NCBI GenBank assembly: GCA_035294465.1
Contig: DATGKW010000199.1
Coordinates: 1 to 16,392 of the forward strand
Direction of reading: 5' to 3'
From: Paraktedonobacter sp035294465
GTDB taxonomy: Bacteria > Chloroflexota > Ktedonobacteria > Ktedonobacterales > Ktedonobacteraceae
DNA: 16,392 nucleotides
The translations under genes were made by a program, and so were the position numbers. This document shows positions 6,326-13,434 of the stretch, piece by piece. Below the pieces are notes generated by a model. It was not told the DNA's origin. It made no database searches and was given only the letters and a program-made list of their open reading frames with translations. Every line of letters begins with the position of its first letter. The stretch's first letter is position 1.

Positions 6326-8962
6326 ATGCACTATAAAGTTATCGGCACGCCTCGCCCAAAGGTAGACGCATATGCCAAAGTGACGGGACGCGCCCTCTAC
6401 GCCGACGATATGATGCTCCCGCGCATGGCCTATGGGCGCTTGCTGCGCTCGCCCTATCCACACGCGCGTATCCTCGCGATTGATACGCGAGAAGCGCTGG
6501 AACTACCCGGCGTGCTTGCGGTGATTACGGGCGAGGACCTGCCGCGCAAGTACGGCATTCTACCCTCCAGCCAGGACGAATACGCGCTGGCTGTCGAGAA
6601 GGTGCGCTATGTGGGTGATCCCGTCGCGGCAGTCGCGGCAATCGATCCCGACATCCTGGACGAGGCGCTTAAACGAATCCATGTCGAGTACGAGGTACTG
6701 CCGGCGCTGATGAGTATCGATGAAGCTCTGGCGCATCCAGAGGTCAAAATCAATGACGAAGCACGCGTCGGGAACATTCACAAGGCCGTTTCATACGAGT
6801 TCGGCGATATTGAAGCAGGCTTTGCCGGGGCCGATTATGTGCGAGAAGACTGGCTCTACTACGAGGGAAACAACCACGCGCCGATGGAAGAACACGCCTG
6901 CGTGGCCAATTGGGAACCCAATCCGGCCGATCCCGTGGGAGGCAAGCTCACTCTGTGGTCCTCGACGCAGACGCCGCACTATGTGCATCGCGAAGTGAGC
7001 AAGGTACTGAACCTGCCGCGTTCCCACGTGCGCGTGATCGCTCCAAACGTAGGCGGCGGCTTTGGTGGCAAGAGCGATCCATTCTCGCACGAAATCTGCG
7101 CTTGCGAACTGGCGCGGCGCACCGGCAGGCCGATCAAGATCACCTGCACGCGTGAAGAGGTCTTTCTGAACCACCGGGGGCGCCACCCGGTCAAAATGTG
7201 GATCAAAACCGGCGTGAAACGCGATGGCACGCTGACCGCCATGTATTTCCGTTCGTTCCTGGACGGCGGCGCGTATGGCTCCTACGGCATCGCCACTACC
7301 TATTATACCGGTGCCCTGCAAACCGTGACCTATCGCTTGCCCGCGTACAAATTCGAGGGTATGCGCCTGTTTACTAACAAGCCTCCGTGTGGCCCCAAAC
7401 GCGGGCACGGCACAACGCAACCGCGTTACGCCGTCGAAGTACACCTGGACAAAATCGCCGAAGATCTGGGCCTTGATCCGCTGGATCTGCGCAGACGCAA
7501 CCTGATCGAGCCGTACACGCGCACGATCAACGGATTGCGCATCACCAGTTGCGCGCTGGGCGAATGCCTCGACGCTGTGGCCCAGAGATCTCACTGGCAG
7601 GAGGTTCGCGCCGCGAAGGTAAAGGGAATGTTGACCGGCCATGCCGCCAGCGCAGCGAAAACAGTGGACGGGGCTGCCATCAAACGTGGGCTTGGCCTGG
7701 CTGCTTCAGCGTATATTTGTGGCGCGGGCAAGCCGATCTACTGGAATGATCTGCCCCATTCAGCCGTCCAGATCAGGCTGGACCGCGGCGGAGGTGTGAC
7801 CGTCTATTGTGGCGCGACCGACATTGGCCAGGGATCAACCTCGATCCTTGCCTATATCGTCGCCGAGGAACTGGGAATCGAGCCGGAGCATATTCACCTG
7901 GAGACAGCGGATACCACGCTGACCCCCGTGGATCTTGGCTCGTATTCCAGCCGCGTCACTTTCATGGCGGGCAACGCCGCCATTGCTGCCGCGCGCAGGC
8001 TGAAAGAGCAGCTCTTCGCGGTCGCTGCGGAGCAATTGCAGGTGCCGGCTGAGCGCCTGCACGCGGAAGGCGGTGCGATCTATGATGAAGATGATCCGGG
8101 AGTCGCGCTGCCCTTTGTGCGAGCTATTGAGCTGGCGGAGGCACGCTTCGGGGCGCTGGTCTCGTCAGGATCATACGCGCCACCGGAGGACATTCACGGA
8201 GACTATAAGGGCGCAGGCGTCGGGCCTTCGCCTGCGTACTCCTATTCAGCCTGCGTGGCTCAGGTCGCGGTCGATGTGGAGACGGGCGAAGTGGTAGTAG
8301 AGAAGCTCTGGATGGCGCACGATGTGGGTCAATCCATCAATCCCTTGCTGGTGGCGGGCCAGGTCGAGGGGGGCGCTTATATGGGTTATGGCGAGGCCGT
8401 CATGGAGCAGCAGATCTTCCGCAAGGGACGCCATAAAATCCCCTCGCTGCTGGACTATAAGCTGCCGACGACGCTTGATACGCCCGAAATCGAGACCATC
8501 CTGATCGAAATTCCCGACCGCGAAGGTCCCTTTGGAGGCAAAGAGGCGGGGCAGGGGCCGCTCAATCCAACTATCCCGGCCATCGCCAACGCCGTCTATG
8601 ACGCCATCGGCGTGCGCATCGATGAAGTGCCAATCACGCCCGAAAAGGTCCTGAAGGCCCTTAAATCCGCAACAGCAACGACCACACGCGTCACGCGCCC
8701 GCAGGTACCGCCGGTTAAGGCTCCCGATCCCTGGCCAACCCGCCTGATCAAATGGCAACCCACCGCAGAAAAGCCAGACAGAGCACAACGAAACGGCCAT
8801 CCGCATCCACCTAATAAAAGCGTCCCCAACGCCATAGAGGGCCGATTGATCGGGTCCTCTCCCGATTTATCGGGGACCTCGCGCCCGGCACCAATCCAGA
8901 ACAACGGCGCAGCGGCACCGGAAGACGCGTTGCCAGTGACAGATAAGGGAGGGCTATCCTGA
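6326..8962 (+). CDS. Molybdenum hydroxylase large subunit, Mo-pterin-binding (HcrA-like)
   Basis: The ATG at 6326 (after AAAGG at 6311-6315) gives 878 residues; the open frame extends upstream only into the preceding gene. The a/b hammerhead domain covers about 12-125. The Mo-pterin domains follow with GGGFGGK (243-249), PCGPKRGHGT (354-363), the pterin-contacting DIGQG (499-503) and HDVGQSINP. The loop PCGPKRGHGT lacks the copper-binding VAYRCSFR signature of aerobic CO dehydrogenase. At the position where the family has its catalytic Glu (KGVGE-type motif) the sequence reads KEAGQGPL, with Gln743. After the normal family end (about residue 780) there is a Pro-rich, probably disordered tail of about 98 residues with palindromic DNA in it. 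The stop overlaps the FAD-subunit ATG by one base. The order small-large-medium and the FAD subunit point to a 4-hydroxybenzoyl-CoA reductase-like complex; the true substrate is not proven. Confidence 0.92.
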   Translation: MHYKVIGTPRPKVDAYAKVTGRALYADDMMLPRMAYGRLLRSPYPHARILAIDTREALELPGVLAVITGEDLPRKYGILPSSQDEYALAVEKVRYVGDPVAAVAAIDPDILDEALKRIHVEYEVLPALMSIDEALAHPEVKINDEARVGNIHKAVSYEFGDIEAGFAGADYVREDWLYYEGNNHAPMEEHACVANWEPNPADPVGGKLTLWSSTQTPHYVHREVSKVLNLPRSHVRVIAPNVGGGFGGKSDPFSHEICACELARRTGRPIKITCTREEVFLNHRGRHPVKMWIKTGVKRDGTLTAMYFRSFLDGGAYGSYGIATTYYTGALQTVTYRLPAYKFEGMRLFTNKPPCGPKRGHGTTQPRYAVEVHLDKIAEDLGLDPLDLRRRNLIEPYTRTINGLRITSCALGECLDAVAQRSHWQEVRAAKVKGMLTGHAASAAKTVDGAAIKRGLGLAASAYICGAGKPIYWNDLPHSAVQIRLDRGGGVTVYCGATDIGQGSTSILAYIVAEELGIEPEHIHLETADTTLTPVDLGSYSSRVTFMAGNAAIAAARRLKEQLFAVAAEQLQVPAERLHAEGGAIYDEDDPGVALPFVRAIELAEARFGALVSSGSYAPPEDIHGDYKGAGVGPSPAYSYSACVAQVAVDVETGEVVVEKLWMAHDVGQSINPLLVAGQVEGGAYMGYGEAVMEQQIFRKGRHKIPSLLDYKLPTTLDTPEIETILIEIPDREGPFGGKEAGQGPLNPTIPAIANAVYDAIGVRIDEVPITPEKVLKALKSATATTTRVTRPQVPPVKAPDPWPTRLIKWQPTAEKPDRAQRNGHPHPPNKSVPNAIEGRLIGSSPDLSGTSRPAPIQNNGAAAPEDALPVTDKGGLS
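8844..8877. repeat. Palindromic repeat-like block inside the large-subunit tail
   Basis: ATCGGG (8849-8854), CCCGAT (8861-8866) and ATCGGG (8869-8874) form two mutually exclusive stems, with loops of 6 and 2 nt. The block sits in frame in the low-complexity C-terminal tail codons. It looks like a small intergenic-type palindromic repeat captured in a coding sequence, but copy number elsewhere cannot be seen here. Confidence 0.35.
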
Positions 8963-9957
8963 TGCTGCGGCTGCCACCATTTCGCTATCTCGCTCCGCGC
9001 ACTGTGGAGCAAGCTGCGCGCATGCTGGCCCAGGAGGGAGAGCAGGCCATGCCCGTCGCGGGCGGCACCGACCTGTACCCCAATATGAAACGCCGCCAGT
9101 TTACCCCGGCGGTGCTGATTGGTCTGCGTGGCATCCAGGAATTGAAGGGCATCAGCGGCTCACCGGAGCAGGGCATGCGGATCGGCGCCGGCGTAACGCT
9201 CTCGACCCTGGCCGACCATCCACTGATTCGGCGGCACTATCCCGCCCTGGCCACGGCTGCCGGGTCCGTCTCTACGCCGCAACTGCGCAATATGGGCACG
9301 CTGGGCGGCAATCTCCTGCTGGATACGCGTTGCAACTACTACAACCAGACGGAATTCTGGCGTCACTCGATTGGCTATTGTATGAAAAAGGATGGAGAGG
9401 TTTGCCTGGTGGCTCCGGGCAGCCCGCGCTGCTGGGCCATCTCATCGGCTGATACCGCGCCCGTGCTGGTCAGTCTGGACGCGCGAGCGCGCCTGGTGAG
9501 CGAGCGCGGCGAACGACTGATACCGGTGCGCGAGCTCTTCCGCGACGATGGCATGAACCCTTACACCAGAGCCAGTGACGAGCTGCTCACCGAGATTCTT
9601 CTGCCGCCGGCGGCTGGCTGGCGCGGCGTGTATCTCAAGCTGAGGCGGCGCGGCTCGTTCGACTTCCCCATTCTGGGAGTTGCAGCGGCGCTGCGTTTCG
9701 CGGACGATGGTACAGTCGCGGATGCGCGCCTGACCCTGGGCGCAGTGGCCTCGCACCCGGTTGAAGCTACAGAGGCAGCCGCGCAGATGCTTCACCAACG
9801 ACTCAGCCCCGCACTCATCGATGCCGTAGCGCTTGCCGCCGCTAAACGTGCTAAGCCACTGGATAACGCCGACCTGACCATTAACTATCGCAAGCAGGTC
9901 ACGCCCGTCTTCGTGAGGCGCGCGCTCAAACAGCTCATGGAGGAAGAAATGGCTTGA
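8962..9957 (+). CDS. hcrB: Molybdenum hydroxylase FAD subunit with [4Fe-4S] insertion (4-hydroxybenzoyl-CoA reductase beta type)
   Basis: This 331-residue protein is the FAD-binding subunit. AGGTDLYPNMK (33-43) and TLGGNLLLD (113-121) are the two flavin-binding motifs of the family, and residues about 215-320 match the CO-dehydrogenase-flavoprotein C-terminal domain. Directly after the second motif is an insertion with Cys124, Cys140, Cys148 and Cys157, spacing C-x15-C-x7-C-x8-C. As I recall, the beta subunit of Thauera 4-hydroxybenzoyl-CoA reductase binds its extra [4Fe-4S] cluster with Cys122, 138, 146 and 155, exactly this spacing offset by two residues. Ordinary xanthine dehydrogenases and CO dehydrogenases lack the insertion. 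The start codon overlaps the large-subunit stop (TGATG), with AGGGAGGG just upstream (8945-8952), indicating translational coupling. The stop codon overlaps the -35 box of the MFS promoter. The symbol reflects the cysteine pattern; no CoA ligase is nearby to confirm the substrate. Confidence 0.88.
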   Translation: MLRLPPFRYLAPRTVEQAARMLAQEGEQAMPVAGGTDLYPNMKRRQFTPAVLIGLRGIQELKGISGSPEQGMRIGAGVTLSTLADHPLIRRHYPALATAAGSVSTPQLRNMGTLGGNLLLDTRCNYYNQTEFWRHSIGYCMKKDGEVCLVAPGSPRCWAISSADTAPVLVSLDARARLVSERGERLIPVRELFRDDGMNPYTRASDELLTEILLPPAAGWRGVYLKLRRRGSFDFPILGVAAALRFADDGTVADARLTLGAVASHPVEATEAAAQMLHQRLSPALIDAVALAAAKRAKPLDNADLTINYRKQVTPVFVRRALKQLMEEEMA

Positions 9958-9983
9958 CACCAGGCTCTTTCCTCTTTTATACT
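9954..9983 (+). promoter_or_regulatory. Promoter of the MFS transporter gene
   Basis: A perfect TTGACA (9954-9959), overlapping the hcrB stop codon, is followed after 18 nt by TATACT (9978-9983). The start site would be near 9990, leaving a leader of about 140 nt before the ATG at 10131. The -10 box is followed after one base by the double operator. Confidence 0.78.
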
Positions 9984-9984
9984 T

Positions 9985-10021
9985 GTTCTCAAGAAAGAAC
10001 GCTTTGTTCGTTCTAGAGAAC
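9985..10021. promoter_or_regulatory. Double operator, two GTTC-N8-GAAC sites at 21-bp spacing (MFS promoter)
   Basis: Site 1 is GTTC (9985-9988), eight bases, GAAC (9997-10000). Site 2 is GTTC (10006-10009), eight bases, GAAC (10018-10021). They start 21 bp apart, the same period as at the iclR promoter, and again begin at the downstream edge of the -10 box. Site 2 also contains GTTCT-N2-AGAAC as an overlapping shorter palindrome. The match in sequence, spacing and placement makes regulation by the same protein likely. Confidence 0.72.
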
Positions 10022-10130
10022 TGAACCGCATTCTTGTAAACGGAACGCGAGAGAGGAGGCGGCATTAGCAAGAGAGATAGGTCTATTCCCTGGCTTCTGT
10101 TGTGTACATATTTCCACGGAGGGAATAATC

Positions 10131-11663
10131 ATGGCATCTGAAGCAAAGCCTGTGGAGAGCAGCAGTGGCGCTGCCATCATCGCGCGACTGGATCGCATCC
10201 CCACGTGGTCACTCTCGTACCTCTTCATTGGCATCATTGGCGTCGGTTTCCTGTTTACCTTCTTCGATATCTTCGATATCACCGTCTCATTTATCCAGAC
10301 CTGCACACAGATAGTCCCCGGCTGCAATAGCGCCACCGCAGCCAATTACCTGGGAGCCCCGGTTGAGTGGAACCTGGGAGGCTACGTGGTTGGTGCGTTA
10401 ATCCTGTCCCCGCTGGCTGACCGTTTCGGCAGGCGAGATATGCTCTTGTTCACGCTCCTGCTGACCGGTATTGGCTCACTTTATACTGCCTTTGTCGGAG
10501 ATTACAACAGCTTCATCATTGCCCGCACCATTACTGGCATTGGCATTGGCGCAGACCTGGCTATTGTCAACACCTATATCAGCGAAGTCTCTCCTCGCAA
10601 CAGCCGTGCCCGCTACACCTCCTTGATAGTCATCATGTCCTCGCTGGGCGCGTTCGTAGGCATCTGGCTGGGTCTCTGGTTAACCACACCGGCTGCTAAC
10701 TTTCCCAGTGGTTTGCCGTTTGCTCTGGCAACCGTCAAGATCGGAGCGGCCGGGCCACAATTCCTGGGCAATGGCTGGCGCATCATGTATGGCATTGGCG
10801 CGGCTCTGGCCCTGGTAGGTATCCTGCTGCGCTTCCAGTTGCCAGAGTCCCCACGCTGGCTGATTTCGCGCGAGCGCGTTAACGATGCCGGAGCCATCGT
10901 TACAGGCATGGAAGAGCGTGCGCGGAGGAGAACCCCGGATTTGCCCCCTCCCGCCGACGCGATTGAGGTGCCCTCAGGTGAGGGTCGCATGCCATACAAT
11001 GAGATCTTCAGCAATCGCAGATACCTGGGACGTACATTGCTGCTGGTTGTAATCTGGTTTCTAGGCTACGTGACCGTCTACGGCATCGCTCAGGGACTCA
11101 CCACCTTGCTGGCCGAGATCATTCCACCACCGGCAGGCTTACCAGCTCCCGCGGCCGCCGCCGCAGTGGCAGGAGAAGCAGGGGTTGTCGCGGCCTTCGG
11201 CACCTTTGGCTTTCTGGCCTGCACCATCTTCGCCTTCTTCTTCGGCGAGGTGCTGGAACGCAAGCTGTGGCTACCGATTGCGGCGGTGCTCACCCTCATT
11301 GGCGGGTTGATGATCGCTCTGTTTGTGTCCAGCAATTTCGCGCTGGCTGCCATTGGCTCAATTATTACCTTCTTTGGTTTCAATCTCTGGATACCGATGA
11401 CCTATACCTGGTCAACGGAGAACTACCCCACGCGCGCGCGCGCCACGGGCTTCGCGCTGGTGGATGGCATTGGGCACCTGGGCGGCGGCGTAGGCATTTT
11501 GCTGATCGCGGGCAACATTCCTGCTATTATGAGCTCGATGGGTAAGACAACAGGGCCAATTGTGATCTTTGTGATCATTGTGGCTTTCCTGATCGTGGCA
11601 GCCATCCTGGCGCAGTTTGGTATAGCCACGCGTAACAGGCGCCTGGACGAAGTCTCTCCGTAG
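10131..11663 (+). CDS. MFS transporter, metabolite/aromatic-acid:H+ symporter-like
   Basis: This 510-residue polytopic membrane protein is predicted to have 12 transmembrane helices in two six-helix bundles, the first starting near residue 28. The MFS motif A is present between helices 2 and 3 as LADRFGRR (95-102). The first helix has FDIFDI (45-50), reminiscent of the FD..D element of aromatic acid:H+ symporters. PESPRWL (238-244) at the end of the first bundle is shared with sugar porters and organic-acid symporters. The central cytoplasmic loop spans roughly 245-300. The extracytoplasmic loops after helices 1 and 5 and a Pro/Ala-rich loop near 331-347 are longer than usual. Start: GGAGGG at 10118-10123, 7 nt before the ATG. 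The shared operators link it to the upstream hydroxylase, so it most likely imports that enzyme's substrate or precursor. Subfamily assignment is tentative. Confidence 0.88.
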   Translation: MASEAKPVESSSGAAIIARLDRIPTWSLSYLFIGIIGVGFLFTFFDIFDITVSFIQTCTQIVPGCNSATAANYLGAPVEWNLGGYVVGALILSPLADRFGRRDMLLFTLLLTGIGSLYTAFVGDYNSFIIARTITGIGIGADLAIVNTYISEVSPRNSRARYTSLIVIMSSLGAFVGIWLGLWLTTPAANFPSGLPFALATVKIGAAGPQFLGNGWRIMYGIGAALALVGILLRFQLPESPRWLISRERVNDAGAIVTGMEERARRRTPDLPPPADAIEVPSGEGRMPYNEIFSNRRYLGRTLLLVVIWFLGYVTVYGIAQGLTTLLAEIIPPPAGLPAPAAAAAVAGEAGVVAAFGTFGFLACTIFAFFFGEVLERKLWLPIAAVLTLIGGLMIALFVSSNFALAAIGSIITFFGFNLWIPMTYTWSTENYPTRARATGFALVDGIGHLGGGVGILLIAGNIPAIMSSMGKTTGPIVIFVIIVAFLIVAAILAQFGIATRNRRLDEVSP

Positions 11664-11692
11664 CATTATTCTCGCAACTTGCAAACTGAGTG

Positions 11693-11741
11693 TTGAGTAT
11701 TTGGGTCGAAGATGCCCTGTATCTTCTTCTCAAATACTCAA
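11693..11741 (+). terminator. Terminator-like hairpin after the MFS gene
   Basis: An 11-bp perfect outer stem (11693-11703 with 11731-11741) encloses a symmetric 4x4 internal loop and a 6-bp inner stem (11708-11713 with 11721-11726) with a 7-nt loop. It lies 30 nt after the stop and is followed by an AT-rich stretch containing TTTATTT, not a pure U-run. Confidence 0.6.
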
Positions 11742-11797
11742 TTTATTTGCTCTCTCTTTACAGTGTTTCTCGCAGCAAAGCTATTAGTCCCATCTAC

Positions 11798-11828
11798 TTG
11801 TATGTATGCCCAGGCATGTGAATATAAT
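11798..11828 (+). promoter_or_regulatory. Candidate promoter of the SGNH hydrolase gene
   Basis: A perfect TATAAT (11823-11828) is preceded by a weak TTGTAT (11798-11803) at a long 19-nt spacing. Transcription from here would give a leader of about 200 nt that carries the hairpins listed next. Confidence is limited by the poor -35 box. Confidence 0.35.
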
Positions 11829-11866
11829 TAGATAGTCTCTTTTTCAGAGGCTCCAGTAAATTTCAT

Positions 11867-12017
11867 GAGTTCAATGCATGTCTGGCGCTATGCTTGAACT
11901 CTGGCGCAGAAGGGGGTGCGCCGCTGGAAGATTCATTTGTATCTTCCCTCAGAAGATGCATTTGACGACGTGTTCGCCCACATGGACTTTTTCTGTCCTG
12001 CCTGCATCAGGCGAACA
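11867..12017 (+). other. Structured leader upstream of the SGNH hydrolase gene
   Basis: Four hairpins follow each other without a gene. The first has an 8-bp plus 4-bp stem with one bulge (11867-11879 with 11890-11901). The second pairs 11903-11908 with 11917-11922. The third pairs GAAGAT 11927-11932 with ATCTTC 11941-11946, competing with 11941-11946 and GAAGAT 11952-11957. The fourth is a long-range pair, 11971-11978 with 12010-12017, ending just before the ribosome binding site. It matches no riboswitch class I know, so it may be a regulatory leader or coincidence. Confidence 0.35.
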
Positions 12018-12034
12018 AAGAAAGGAAGGAACCC

Positions 12035-13240
12035 ATGCAGGAGTCGTCTTCTGTCGAAAGAAGAAAACTGGCTGTTCATCCCCTGTCTCGATGGTTCTGG
12101 GCAGTCCTGCTCGTTTGTGTGATCGCACTCGTATTGGGCATGCTCTATTTGCCTGCTCATGCCAGAGCCGCTGTAGCGACTCCAGGGAAGCCGTCATCGA
12201 TCAGCGCAACCCCAGGCAATCAGCAAGTAGCGCTCAGTTGGGGAGCCGCTAGCGGAGCGACCGGCTATCTCATCAACGAAACCGATCTGGTTACTGGAAC
12301 AACGACGCAGCTCTCTACCACCGTTACCACCACTTCTTTTACCGTCACAGGCTTGCTTGTAGGCCACTGGTATCGCTTCAGCGTCGTTCCCGTTGACGAT
12401 ACAGGCCAGGGACCCTCATCGGACCCCATTGAGGTTCGCACTACCGGCTTCTCAGGCAGCTACCAACATTATTATGCACTTGGAGATTCTTATTCGGCTG
12501 GGGAAGGCGCCCCGCCCTATACTGGCCCGACGGGTTGCTATCAGTCCACCAACGGTTATCCCTACCTCCTGGGTTCTGGCGTCCCGGCTCCTGTTTTACT
12601 GGCCTGCTCAGGGGCTAGAACCACCGACATAGACGGAACCTCCGGTCAGTTGAGCAAGGTACCGAAGAATCCTCAAGGAAACACGCTGATCACCATCACT
12701 ATCGGGGGCAACGATATGGGCTTCTCGGATGAGGTAGAGAAGTGCATTCTCTCCTTCTCATCCTGTACACATGATGACAGCACGCTTACTCAGCAAATTG
12801 AAGCGTTTCAACCGCGTTTGCTCCAGCTCTACCAGGAAATTCGAGCCGTGGCTCCGGGAGCGGACATCATCATCGTTGGCTATCCTTTGCTGTTTGCCGA
12901 TCCATCCATTGCCGATTGCCACAACCCCATCGTCTATTGGGGGTTAAGCGGAGCCGAGATGCAAATGATTCGCAATCTCGCTACTCTGCTGGACAACACG
13001 ATTGCGGCAGCGGCCTCTCAGGCTGGTGTCTTCTCTGTAACTCAGCAAGTGGAGCAGGCTTTCGCCGGGCACGAAGCGTGTACTGCGAACGAAAGCCAGG
13101 AATGGATTAACGAGATAGCTGGCACCAACGATGCTCTCCACGATTCATTCCATCCGAATAGCGCCGGTTATCACGCCTACGCTACGGCTATCGATAGCGC
13201 CCGCAACCTTCTGTACCAGAAAGGTATGGTGCGAAGCTAG
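12035..13240 (+). CDS. Secreted or anchored FN3-SGNH (GDSL-type) hydrolase
   Basis: This 401-residue protein begins with a positively charged segment, a hydrophobic helix (about 21-39) and AHARA (41-45), which fits a signal peptide cleaved near residue 45. A fibronectin type III module follows (about 50-137, starting PGKPSSISATPG and ending PIEVRT). The SGNH esterase domain covers about 145-398. Block I is GDSYSAGEG with nucleophile Ser152, block III is GGND (224-227), and block V is DSFHPN with Asp370 and His373. Cysteines 168, 191, 237, 244, 295 and 349 could form three disulfides, as in actinobacterial secreted SGNH lipases. It probably cleaves an extracellular ester, either a lipid or a polysaccharide acyl group. 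The FN3 module may serve as spacer or carbohydrate contact. Start: AAAGGAAGGA just before the ATG. It is monocistronic with a strong terminator. Confidence 0.92.
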   Translation: MQESSSVERRKLAVHPLSRWFWAVLLVCVIALVLGMLYLPAHARAAVATPGKPSSISATPGNQQVALSWGAASGATGYLINETDLVTGTTTQLSTTVTTTSFTVTGLLVGHWYRFSVVPVDDTGQGPSSDPIEVRTTGFSGSYQHYYALGDSYSAGEGAPPYTGPTGCYQSTNGYPYLLGSGVPAPVLLACSGARTTDIDGTSGQLSKVPKNPQGNTLITITIGGNDMGFSDEVEKCILSFSSCTHDDSTLTQQIEAFQPRLLQLYQEIRAVAPGADIIIVGYPLLFADPSIADCHNPIVYWGLSGAEMQMIRNLATLLDNTIAAAASQAGVFSVTQQVEQAFAGHEACTANESQEWINEIAGTNDALHDSFHPNSAGYHAYATAIDSARNLLYQKGMVRS

Positions 13241-13262
13241 TCCTGTTTATCAACAGGCTATT

Positions 13263-13311
13263 GAGGCTTTGCTGCAAATGACTTTGCAGCAAAGCCTCCT
13301 ACTTTTCTTTT
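13263..13311 (+). terminator. Intrinsic terminator of the SGNH hydrolase gene
   Basis: The arms 13263-13278 and 13283-13298 are a perfect 16-bp inverted repeat with a 4-nt loop, followed by the T-rich stretch CTACTTTTCTTTT (13299-13311). A smaller 6-bp hairpin (13242-13247 with 13252-13257) lies between it and the stop codon. Confidence 0.88.
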
Positions 13312-13434
13312 GGGGACGAACCTGTTTTTTCTATGAGGATCGCTTTTATGCCGCGAAGGCAAACCTGGCGAGAAGGATTCCCGCTTTTGGTCGCCGGGGC
13401 GAATTCAACGGCAAATCCGCGTTATGCTCAACCT

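Noticed and set aside
6791..7642. Minus-strand open frame of 283 codons inside the molybdenum subunit gene
   Set aside because: It is a shadow of a GC-biased coding frame. The plus strand carries an intact family protein across the whole interval.
6326..8962. Aerobic CO dehydrogenase (coxSLM) identity for the hydroxylase
   Set aside because: The large subunit lacks the VAYRCSFR active-site loop, and the FAD subunit has the four-cysteine insertion not found in CO dehydrogenase.
10049..10075. Strong Shine-Dalgarno-like GAGGAGG in the MFS leader as a sign of a leader peptide
   Set aside because: No ATG, GTG or TTG follows at a workable distance with a closed frame, so no small gene can be supported.
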